From an uncultured Lachnospiraceae bacterium (GTDB lineage: Bacteria > Bacillota > Clostridia > Lachnospirales > Lachnospiraceae), in assembly GCA_910587295.1 (NCBI GenBank), contig CAJULP010000022.1, positions 1 through 64,000 of the forward strand: 64,000 nucleotides of DNA. The letters are read 5' to 3'. This document shows positions 1 to 7,010 of this stretch, in pieces. Both the position numbers and the translations under genes were made by a program. The notes beneath the pieces were generated by a model that saw only the letters and a list, made by a program, of their open reading frames with translations, made no database searches and was not told the DNA's origin. Numbering within the stretch: position 1 is the stretch's first letter; each line of letters opens with the position of its first letter.

Positions 1-96
1 GGTTGCGTTATCTGTATTCGTGTCGAATCTTTTCAGGATTCAGAGGCGAATATTTGCAGTCATTTTTAGTATACGCTATAAATTTATAGTATGTGT

Positions 97-133
97 TGTC
101 TGAAGCAAGCTAAAACAGCTTGTTCAGCAGACA
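97..133 (+). other. Hairpin in the leader of the DUF3788 gene
   Basis: CTGAA-G-CAAGCT (about 100-111) pairs with AGCTTG-TTCAG (117-127) around an AAAAC loop, and the outer TGT/ACA can extend the stem. No T-run follows, so it is not a convincing intrinsic terminator. It could be a leader structure or the residue of a transposon end. An AT-rich near-palindrome (CTATAAATTTATAG, about 76-89) lies just upstream. Confidence 0.35.
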
Positions 134-172
134 CTAATTAAATAACGGCAAATTGAATATCGGAGGGTAGTC

Positions 173-466
173 ATGTACGAGAGAATGCTGAATAAGCAGG
201 TTGTTCCAACAGTAGAGGAAATGACGAGGTACTGTGCAGAAAATGCAGAGCGTTTTTCCGTGATAAATGATTGGCTGACAACTGCTTTTCATGCAGAGCA
301 GAAAGTAGTTTTTCCATATGGGAATAAATACGGTAGGGGAATAGGGCATTATAAAAACATTGATAATAAATATCCTTGTGGAGATGGCGGCTGGATACAT
401 TATCGGGTTATCTGTCAAGAGCATTTCGAAGATATTAAGAAACTGTTAGAGATAAAATGTCAGTGA
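173..466 (+). CDS. DUF3788-like protein with apparent internal deletion
   Basis: A 97-aa product starting at ATG 173 behind GGAGGG. The N-terminal part (MYERMLNKQVVPTVEE, then VVFPYGNKYGRGIGH) and the C-terminal part (NKYPCGDGGWIHYRV, then EHFEDIKKLL) match the two ends of DUF3788 proteins as I recall them. Those are usually about 135-140 aa. The central 40 or so residues that normally separate GKKYGW-like and GGWI-like motifs seem to be missing, and the joint falls near HYKNIDNKY. Function of the family is unknown. The reading frame is intact, so it may still be translated, but it probably lacks part of its fold. Family call is from memory of the motifs and is moderately secure. Confidence 0.55.
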   Translation: MYERMLNKQVVPTVEEMTRYCAENAERFSVINDWLTTAFHAEQKVVFPYGNKYGRGIGHYKNIDNKYPCGDGGWIHYRVICQEHFEDIKKLLEIKCQ

Positions 467-577
467 CAACTAATCCTGCTAATTTCAGTTTATTAAGATT
501 AACACTGGTTTCTGCCTTAGCAAACAGCCGTGAAGAGAATTGAGGTATTTGAGTGAGGGGAGGTAATCCAAAATAAT

Positions 578-1252
578 ATGGGCAAGACGAGACAGAGGAT
601 TTATCAGATTACAATTACTATCGCTATGTTGGTTTTAGTAATTTCTATGTCTGGCTGTACAGGTTCAACAGGGAAAGATGATACACATTTATTGTCTGGA
701 TTAAATGACAGAGTTGTAGAAACTGTACTGGAAAACGATGAGGCCAGAGATGTTATTACAGCATCGGACGTTGTGATAAACCAGATGTTTTATGGCTCTT
801 TTTCAGGGCCTGAAGCGGAAGAAGTGCTTGTGGCATGCGGGATTTTAAACATGCCTCATGTTGGTGGACTTGGCAGGATGGCGATTATCATTTTAGAGGT
901 CGATTCTATGAATGTAGTGGCATATAATGAGATCCCGGCAGACGAGGTGTGGGTATCAAGCCTTCCCATGAGCAACGGACAGGACAGGATAATTTTTTCA
1001 AGGAAATCGACCTATCAGGGAATATCATCGCAGGATATTATGTATTTTGGTATTCAGAACGGGCAATGGATGGAAATCCCGGCTGAGGAATTTGCGGCAC
1101 TGGGGGAAAATTGTTTTTATTTCTTGACCGGTGATGTGATGATAGCTGCCTCCCAAAGCGAGCTGACAGACATTTCGGAGATAACAGCCATATTCAAATG
1201 GAATCAGGAGACTGGAAAGTTTATTTTGGAACAGCTGTCAGAAAGCAGTTGA
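578..1252 (+). CDS. Putative lipoprotein of unknown function
   Basis: A 224-aa protein with a basic N-terminus (MGKTRQR), a hydrophobic stretch (about residues 10-24) and a lipobox ending SMSGC, making Cys27 the likely lipidated residue. It should therefore be a membrane-anchored extracytoplasmic lipoprotein. The mature part is acidic, has no motif I recognise, and lacks further cysteine clusters apart from scattered residues. AGGGGAGG lies somewhat far (about 14 nt) upstream of ATG 578. Its 3' end overlaps the 3' end of the convergent AbiEii gene by 49 bp, so the two transcripts would be complementary there. Confidence 0.6.
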   Translation: MGKTRQRIYQITITIAMLVLVISMSGCTGSTGKDDTHLLSGLNDRVVETVLENDEARDVITASDVVINQMFYGSFSGPEAEEVLVACGILNMPHVGGLGRMAIIILEVDSMNVVAYNEIPADEVWVSSLPMSNGQDRIIFSRKSTYQGISSQDIMYFGIQNGQWMEIPAEEFAALGENCFYFLTGDVMIAASQSELTDISEITAIFKWNQETGKFILEQLSESS

Positions 1253-2031
1253 TAAGGCTTTCGGTCAACATACTTAATATCTCCTATCTTGTTTCTGCAA
1301 TCTACATCAAACTTAATCTGTTCCAAAATATGTTTCGGAGCTGATAAAAGCTCATATGAATTTCTTTTTTTGCTTGTAGCTTCAAGCGCTTTTGCCAAAT
1401 CAGCATAATCGATTGCATCCGATTTGACAACATTTAAAATCATGAGGTCATAATAATCCTTCATCCTTGTATTTAAAGTTCCCCTTGAGATTATTGTCTC
1501 CATCTTTTCTGCCAATACAGTTTCAAGATTATAGGCTAGCAAAGGTATGCTGCGTTTCTCGAACATCAGCTTGTATTCATAATTCACTTCCTTCGGTGTA
1601 ATCACATCATCTGTGGATATATCAATTTTAAGAGGTGTTTTCATGTTATCTAGTGCTGCCTCCAATTTAAAACGGATCCCCGTATATTCTGCTTCGTCCA
1701 TAATATTTTCGACACTCTTAACAGTAAACCGTGTTCCATCATCAAGAGGAACAGCAATGATATCCTCAATCATTTTTCCTGCCTCCTCTGCTGAAAGATT
1801 ATAATTCCGTATGGTAGTATCTATATCCATTGTTGCCCGATTATCAAGGCTCACCATTGAAGCAATCAGTAATCCGCCTTTTAATATTAAATTGCCGTTA
1901 TATTTTGAAAGAGACATCCGTTCCAAAAATCTTTCCATTCCAAAATTTCTGATTAGTGTCATAGCTTTGGCATTATCTCCATGGGATTGATTTCTTACCA
2001 ACGCTTTCAATTGTGTTGATGTATGAATCAC
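1204..2031 (-). CDS. AbiEii/AbiGii-type nucleotidyltransferase toxin
   Basis: A 275-aa protein of the AbiEii family, the toxin half of type IV toxin-antitoxin and abortive-infection systems. The nucleotidyltransferase signature is visible: LKGGLLIAS near residue 50, followed by a D-x-D (MDIDTT) about 20 residues later that would bind metal and nucleotide. A later NLETVLAEKMETIISRG segment, typical of AbiEii, is also present. The start overlaps the stop of the upstream AbiEi gene by 4 nt (ATGA arrangement on the minus strand), indicating translational coupling. Known members transfer nucleotides to RNA substrates and cause growth arrest. The exact target here is unknown. Confidence 0.85.
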   Translation of the reverse strand: MIHTSTQLKALVRNQSHGDNAKAMTLIRNFGMERFLERMSLSKYNGNLILKGGLLIASMVSLDNRATMDIDTTIRNYNLSAEEAGKMIEDIIAVPLDDGTRFTVKSVENIMDEAEYTGIRFKLEAALDNMKTPLKIDISTDDVITPKEVNYEYKLMFEKRSIPLLAYNLETVLAEKMETIISRGTLNTRMKDYYDLMILNVVKSDAIDYADLAKALEATSKKRNSYELLSAPKHILEQIKFDVDCRNKIGDIKYVDRKPYQLLSDSCSKINFPVS

Positions 2032-2618
2032 AGCAGTACCTCCATATATTGTTTGATTTTTTTTTCTACCTTAAGCATTTTGGCATATTCCATAAGTCTT
2101 GGCAGATTTTTCTTTCCATTCAGATATTCCTTTACAGCAAACTGTTTTTCCTGCATTTCTGTGTCTGTTCTGAAAATATCGCACAGAGTTCTTTCCGCAT
2201 TATAGCATGGAACTGTATGCCCATAGGGTGTAATAGCAGTATCTATACCTAAGGAATAACGTTCCTCAACTGCCGTTACCTTTTTAAGCGGACTTTTCCC
2301 TTTATAGTCTACCTTATATTCTCTTGGTACGGTAACGGTAAAACAAATGGGTTCCCGTTCTGATAATCCGAGCAGATACAGCGCTGTGTCGTGGGAATAA
2401 ATAATTTTCTTATATTGCAGGGAAATAATATACAAATCATCCTGCCATGCATCTGGTGCCAGATATACGCCTTTTGCAACCCTTTCATATTTTCTATCCT
2501 GCAAATATTTTATAGCGTACTGCTTTGAAATACCCTCAGCAACAATATCGGCAATCTGTATAATCCCCTGATTTTGTAAAATTTTTACTTCAATGATTTC
2601 TTTTTTATTGACTTTCAT
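2028..2618 (-). CDS. AbiEi-type antitoxin and repressor
   Basis: About 196 aa from the ATG at 2618 (MKVNKKEIIEV). An open frame continues to 2666 with further ATGs at 2630 and beyond, but no strong ribosome site marks any of them, so the start is uncertain. The N-terminal 60 residues (QGIIQIADIVAEGISKQYA, then RVAKGVYL) form the winged-helix AbiEi_4-type domain. The rest (HDTALYLLGLSERE, then TVTVPR) is the usual AbiEi C-terminal domain. In characterised pairs the antitoxin represses its own promoter and neutralises the toxin. It is encoded directly upstream of and overlapping AbiEii. Confidence 0.83.
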   Translation of the reverse strand: MKVNKKEIIEVKILQNQGIIQIADIVAEGISKQYAIKYLQDRKYERVAKGVYLAPDAWQDDLYIISLQYKKIIYSHDTALYLLGLSEREPICFTVTVPREYKVDYKGKSPLKKVTAVEERYSLGIDTAITPYGHTVPCYNAERTLCDIFRTDTEMQEKQFAVKEYLNGKKNLPRLMEYAKMLKVEKKIKQYMEVLL

Positions 2619-2883
2619 ACAACATATCATAATTAAATGTAGTGTGAAAGTCAATTTTGAAAACATACCATAAATCCAGCGTTTTTAGCTTCTTTTCAAG
2701 ATATTGCCGTCATGGCATATTCACACTTCCCGGCATCCGTCTGGAAGGATAACCGGAGGGCATCTACCAGAAGTGGTGGGTACTTTTCTTTGTGGGGGGA
2801 TAGAACAACTTAAAGAATGAATTGTTAATCAAAAATTCAGCTTGATATTGATTAAATAGTGTGGTACTCTATGCTGTATAAAC

Positions 2884-2940
2884 TTCCTTATTTTAGAAAT
2901 TTAATTCCTTATTTCGGAATTGCAATTCTTTGTTACGGAA
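2884..2940 (+). repeat. Three 15-bp repeats with an exact 21-bp period
   Basis: Positions 2884-2898 (TTCCTTATTTTAGAA), 2905-2919 (TTCCTTATTTCGGAA) and 2926-2940 (TTCTTTGTTACGGAA) are copies of one imperfect palindrome, each beginning 21 bp after the last, which is two helical turns. They sit 58-114 bp upstream of the ATG at 2998. The arrangement resembles a cooperative operator array or iterons. No gene is supported between 2667 and 2883. Confidence 0.7.
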
Positions 2941-2997
2941 AAAGTATTATTCATTCAGGGGTCTGCATTCCGAATTTGGGAAAGAGAGGGTGGCATC

Positions 2998-3564
2998 ATG
3001 GAGAAAAAAGATGAAAAGATAATTTCGTGGAATCCAAAACCAGAGCATATGTTTTTGATCAAGAGGATTAATGACTTGTCAGGATATCAATATACCGGAC
3101 AAGAAGCTCCATTGCAGTTGGCACTGCGTTATATACTTAGTCTTGATAAAAATATTGTCGGAGATGTCCTGAGACGTGCAGCAAAGACAGTTCTTGTTAT
3201 GGAATTTCAGATAGAAAACATTCCTAAATCAATAAAGGTTCGTGTAGATAAAAATATCTGCGATAAAGTTGATGAGATTTTCAGGAATCCTGACCCGCAT
3301 AAAGGTCTGGGGCTTTCCAGAATCCAGCGTCCTTACTATGTGAGGGTTGTCTTGACGGCATTTTATCTTCAACTTTATGAAGAGAACAAATCACTTGGGG
3401 TTGATGTGGTGGAGGAAGAAAGCGAAAAGCCCGGGAATTTGTTTCGGTTTAATCTTTCCGTAAAAGTGGCGGATATGCTTTTGAATAATACGCCGGAAGA
3501 TGAAATCTATATATGTGAAATTGAGAAAATAATGCACAGGCGTAACCAGGAGAAAATCGGATAG
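2998..3564 (+). CDS. Unrecognised 188-aa protein downstream of iterated repeats
   Basis: I chose ATG 2998 (MEKKDEKIISWNPK), with GAGAGGG about 8 nt upstream. The open frame continues upstream through the repeat array only via a weak TTG. The protein is soluble and rich in charged residues, with no signal peptide or membrane segment. The segment SIKVRVDKNICDKVDEIF near the middle, followed by a predicted helical region, is faintly like small DNA-binding or antitoxin proteins, but I cannot assign a family. Neighbours are a 63-aa gene 24 nt downstream and the AbiE pair, divergent upstream. The repeat array suggests that it, or a partner, is tightly regulated. Confidence 0.55.
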   Translation: MEKKDEKIISWNPKPEHMFLIKRINDLSGYQYTGQEAPLQLALRYILSLDKNIVGDVLRRAAKTVLVMEFQIENIPKSIKVRVDKNICDKVDEIFRNPDPHKGLGLSRIQRPYYVRVVLTAFYLQLYEENKSLGVDVVEEESEKPGNLFRFNLSVKVADMLLNNTPEDEIYICEIEKIMHRRNQEKIG

Positions 3565-3588
3565 AATAAAAATGAACGAAAGGAGCAA

Positions 3589-3780
3589 ATGGAAATGGTT
3601 ATGGTCAATCGTATTCTCCCAAGGATTGGAAATTCAGTATCAGTGGCAGGTTACCTAACTCAGGCTGCAAATATGTATGGAGGATTTTATGCCAGAAAAA
3701 AAGCACTAGGAAGCCTTGGCGGAGCCAGCCACGGGAAAACGATAAAAATTCAGGACGGAATGGTAATCAGAATACGGTAA
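3589..3780 (+). CDS. Small protein, unknown
   Basis: A 63-aa product with AAAGGAG immediately upstream. ATG 3589 is only 3 nt from that site, so ATG 3595 or 3601 may be the true start. The sequence is basic and glycine-rich near the C-terminus (LGSLGGASHGKTIKI). No family recognised. It lies 24 nt after the 188-aa gene on the same strand and may be co-transcribed. Confidence 0.4.
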   Translation: MEMVMVNRILPRIGNSVSVAGYLTQAANMYGGFYARKKALGSLGGASHGKTIKIQDGMVIRIR

Positions 3781-3822
3781 ACATTGCGCTGTTTTTTGAT
3801 AAAATTGTGAAATCCACTGTGT

Positions 3823-3999
3823 TCAGATGGTAGAAACAGGATTCTTCCGATTTCTGGTTATTGCAGTCTTTATAACAGTACTGTCGAGCTTCCTGCCTTT
3901 ATAGCAATCCAGGATAAAGGTTTCATTGAACTCAGATACTTCCTTCCCCCAGACAGCCTCCAGCAGAGAAGATATATCATCTTCTGGCAGAATATAATA
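3823..3999 (-). pseudogene. Possible C-terminal fragment of an unknown gene
   Basis: The minus-strand frame ending at 3823 reads as plausible protein (LLEAVWGKEVSEFNETF, then CYKGRKLDSTVIKTAITR) up to about 3985. There the opposite strand begins to encode recognisable GH78 sequence. This looks like a deletion joint that fused the tail of one gene to the tail of another in opposite orientation. I could not identify the parent gene. Codon-like appearance alone supports this. Confidence 0.25.
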
Positions 4000-4667
4000 A
4001 GGAACTGCTGGTATGGAATCCGCAGACCGGAGAATGGGCCTATGACGCATATGACAGAACAGGGATTACGCCGACACAGGCTGTGCAGGCTATTCCGCTG
4101 CAATTCGGTATGGTGCCGAAAGAAAAAAGAGATTCCGTTGTGAGGAGTTTTTTGCTTTCCTGTGGAGAGGAAAGACTGGAAACAGGAGAAATCGGCCTCC
4201 CGTATATTCTGAGGACTTTAGGAGAACTGGGAGAGTCGGATCTTGTTCAGAAAATGATATTTCAAAAACTGCATCCGAGTTATTACCGCTTTATTGAAAA
4301 GGGAGAAACAACGCTTCCGGAATTTTGGCGGGATGATGCAAGAAGCAGAAATCACGACATGATGGGGGCGGTATTGGAATGGATGTATCGTTATATGGCG
4401 GGGATTCAGTCTGAGGATGGTTTTCGCAATATTACAATAAATCCGGTATTGCCTGAAGGGGTTGATTTCCTGCAATGCAGTTATAAATCCGTCATGGGCA
4501 CGATCGAGGTTACCGTACAAAAGAAGCCGCAGATGCAGATAGAAGTCTGCGTTCCGGTCAATACGAAAGGGCGGGTAAAAGCGGGAGAAACGTGGATGCC
4601 AATCCGGGGAGGAAACATCTTTGAATTATCAGTAAGAAGCGGAGGAAAATATGATATATCAATTTGA
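3987..4667 (+). pseudogene. C-terminal remnant of a GH78 alpha-L-rhamnosidase
   Basis: From about 3987 the plus strand encodes the last third of a GH78 enzyme: LLVWNPQTGEWAYD, TPTQAVQAIPLQFGMVPKE, then ETTLPEFWRDDARSRNHDMMGA and EWMYRYMAGIQ. These match the end of the (alpha/alpha)6 barrel. The last 60 residues match the C-terminal beta-sandwich. In-frame stops lie upstream (TGA at 3927) and there is no credible start, so the N-terminal 600 or more residues are lost. Translation could only begin at GTG 4083. Its 3' end overlaps the GH35 gene by 17 bp, which suggests an older operon of plant-polysaccharide hydrolases. Confidence 0.8.
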
Positions 4668-6729
4668 AAAGCTGGAGGAAAAGAAACTGATATCAGGGCA
4701 TCTTCATATGGGCGGGTGCAATCCGGCAGGTGAATGTATCAATGTGAACAGCAGCTATTTTGTAAGGAAGGGTAAACCATGGATACCGATCATGGGAGAA
4801 TTTCATTTTTCCCGTTATAACAGGGAGGACTGGTCAAGAGAACTCTGCAAAATGAAAGCGGGTGGTATTACAGTCGTATCAACTTACTTATTTTGGATAT
4901 ACCATGAGGAGACAGAAGGGGAATTTAATTTTGATGGCGATAATGATATCCGGGCGTTTGTGCTTGCGTGTAAGGAAATTGATCTGGATGTCATACTGCG
5001 AATCGGACCATGGGTTCACGGGGAATGCCGCAATGGAGGATTTCCGGATTGGCTGCTTGACAAGCAATATGAACTTAGAACCAATGACCCGCTGTATATG
5101 GCACAGGTCCGCAGGTGGTATAAACGGATAGAAGAGGAAGTCAGGGGGCTGTTTTATAAGGATGGCGGAAACATTGTGGCGATTCAGTTCGAAAATGAAC
5201 TGGTGGATCATGCGGAGCACTTGGCAGCCTTAAAGGAATTGGCTCTTTCATGTGGGATGGAGGCTCCGATATATACGGTTACGGGATGGAACAGCGCTTT
5301 TGGGGCAGAGATTCCTGTAGATGAGGTGATACCGGTGTTTGGAGGTTATTGTGAGGCGCCATGGGAAGATCATATCCGGCAGCTTGAGCCGTCTCCTCAT
5401 TATTTCTTTTTGCCTATGAGGAACGATTCGGCGATCGGCGCAGATTTGACACTTAAGGAAAGCAGCGGCGGCTGGCATCTTCCCTATGAAAGATATCCTT
5501 TTGCCACCTGCGAACTGGGGGGAGGGATACAGGTATCCCATCACAGAAGGCCGATCGTTGACCCCATGGATATTTATGCCATAGCATTGGTCAAGCTTGG
5601 AGTCGGGAATAATTTACCGGGGTATTATATGTATCACGGCGGTACCAATAAACTGGGGAAGAAATCAACATTACAGGAATCCAAAGCGACAGGTTACGCC
5701 AATGACTATCCTATTCTTTCCTATGATTTTCAGGCTGCTTTATCAGAGTACGGCGAGGTTAGAGATCAGTACAGGCTTTTAAACCTGCTTCATCTGTTCT
5801 TACAGGATTTTCAGGAAGAGTTTGCGCCTCTTGGGGCTGTGCAGGCGGTTAACAGACCGGCAAGAGAGGATACCGTTTCCCTGAGATATGGCATGCGGAC
5901 AGACGGCAGGAGCGGTTATGTGTTCATAAACCATTATCAGAGACTGTCGGTGCTGGCCGATATAGAAGAAGTGGTCATTGATACCGGGAATGTTGTATTT
6001 CCTTCGTTTGATGTAAAAGGAAAGATCAGCTTTTTTCTGCCTTTTATGATGAAGATTGGAAATAGCGGGCTGACTCTGGAATATGCAACTGCACAGCCTG
6101 TGTGCCGAATGGATCATACCTATTTTTTTGTGGAGATTCCGGGGATTTCGGCGGTATATCATTTCACGGACGGCCGCAGGATACATATGACTGCCGGGAG
6201 AGAGGCGGTACTTTTGGAAGCTGATATTCGGATGGTCACTCTTAGCTGGGAGGATGCGAAGTATTTGCGCAGGCTGGAAAAGAATGGGAATAAGACACTG
6301 TATCTGGGAAGCGGCTGCGATTTGTATCTGTATAATGGACAAATTTTGAATGTGGAAGAAGGAAAGTATACTTGCTATGAATGGAATGGGGAGACATTTT
6401 GTCCGTTTACAACAGGCAGTGAAAAAGCAGAAGTCGAGGTCACGATCAGAGAAGTGGACGAGCCTCCTTTTGAGCCGGTTTATGGAGAGGAACTCAGAAT
6501 AGGAAGTCAGCGGGTAGTAAAATGGAAAGAAATCGTGGTTAAGGGCTCACAGGGATTTGTATCTATAGAGGAAGATTATGATGTGGCCCAGATTTATGCG
6601 GAGGGACGGCTGCTGGCAGACAATTTCAATTATGGACGGCCATGGAGAGTACCGGCTAAGCTGTTGGCAGGAAGGAAGTGCTATCTGGTAATGTCAGAGA
6701 GGAAGGATGATTTTTATAGGGAATTTTAA
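4651..6729 (+). CDS. GH35-type beta-galactosidase
   Basis: A 692-aa intracellular enzyme (no signal peptide) starting at ATG 4651 behind GGAGG. The N-terminal barrel carries the GH35 landmarks GKPWIPIMGEFHFSRY, STYLFWIYHEETEGEFNF, RIGPWVHGECRNGGFPDWL and IQFENEL. Glu183 is the expected acid/base. Glu288 in ATCELGGG is the candidate nucleophile. The C-terminal half is made of beta domains. It would remove terminal beta-galactose, or a related residue, from imported or surface oligosaccharides. The residues around the nucleophile differ from classical GH35 (no TEFWxGW), so the substrate may not be plain lactose. It overlaps the rhamnosidase remnant upstream and is followed by a terminator. Confidence 0.82.
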   Translation: MIYQFEKLEEKKLISGHLHMGGCNPAGECINVNSSYFVRKGKPWIPIMGEFHFSRYNREDWSRELCKMKAGGITVVSTYLFWIYHEETEGEFNFDGDNDIRAFVLACKEIDLDVILRIGPWVHGECRNGGFPDWLLDKQYELRTNDPLYMAQVRRWYKRIEEEVRGLFYKDGGNIVAIQFENELVDHAEHLAALKELALSCGMEAPIYTVTGWNSAFGAEIPVDEVIPVFGGYCEAPWEDHIRQLEPSPHYFFLPMRNDSAIGADLTLKESSGGWHLPYERYPFATCELGGGIQVSHHRRPIVDPMDIYAIALVKLGVGNNLPGYYMYHGGTNKLGKKSTLQESKATGYANDYPILSYDFQAALSEYGEVRDQYRLLNLLHLFLQDFQEEFAPLGAVQAVNRPAREDTVSLRYGMRTDGRSGYVFINHYQRLSVLADIEEVVIDTGNVVFPSFDVKGKISFFLPFMMKIGNSGLTLEYATAQPVCRMDHTYFFVEIPGISAVYHFTDGRRIHMTAGREAVLLEADIRMVTLSWEDAKYLRRLEKNGNKTLYLGSGCDLYLYNGQILNVEEGKYTCYEWNGETFCPFTTGSEKAEVEVTIREVDEPPFEPVYGEELRIGSQRVVKWKEIVVKGSQGFVSIEEDYDVAQIYAEGRLLADNFNYGRPWRVPAKLLAGRKCYLVMSERKDDFYREF

Positions 6730-6764
6730 ATTGAAAGCAGAATAGACAGCATAAAAAAACGTAG

Positions 6765-6800
6765 GCCGGGAATCAAAAACAGATTCCCGGCATTATTTTT
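6765..6800 (+). terminator. Intrinsic terminator after the GH35 gene
   Basis: A perfect 10-bp stem, GCCGGGAATC (6765-6774) with GATTCCCGGC (6782-6791), is followed by ATTATTTTTG. It separates the glycosidase from the BMC operon. Confidence 0.85.
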
Positions 6801-6847
6801 GCCCTGAAATGTAAATTATCTGTGAATTTGATAAAAAATCCGTGAAA

Positions 6848-6874
6848 TGTTGGACAAGTCAACAAAAACCAACA
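6848..6874 (+). promoter_or_regulatory. Candidate operator, TGTTGG-N15-CCAACA
   Basis: TGTTGG at 6848-6853 and its complement CCAACA at 6869-6874 are 21 bp apart. The 15-mer CAACAAAAACCAACA (6860-6874) recurs with one mismatch at 11319-11333, at the other BMC promoter. A third CCAACA lies at 6975-6980. The DeoR regulator encoded in the same operon is the likely ligand. Confidence 0.5.
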
Positions 6875-6892
6875 ATAATTATGTTGATTTGA

Positions 6893-6921
6893 TTGACTTT
6901 ACCTCTGGATGAGTTTATAAT
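6893..6921 (+). promoter_or_regulatory. Sigma-A-type promoter for the BMC operon
   Basis: TTGACT (6893-6898), a 17-bp spacer, then TATAAT (6916-6921). It leaves a leader of about 85 nt before the propanediol dehydratase start at 7011. Confidence 0.8.
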
Positions 6922-7010
6922 AAAACATAAAACGAAGATAATACAATAATCCACAACATTAAAAACAATAGAATCCAACAGAACCGCTTTACGAAGTGAA
7001 AGGAGAAGCC

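Noticed and set aside
2700..2800. Possible remnant coding sequence upstream of the repeat array
   Set aside because: Short plus-strand frames there translate to plausible residues, but no start, ribosome site or family could be supported.
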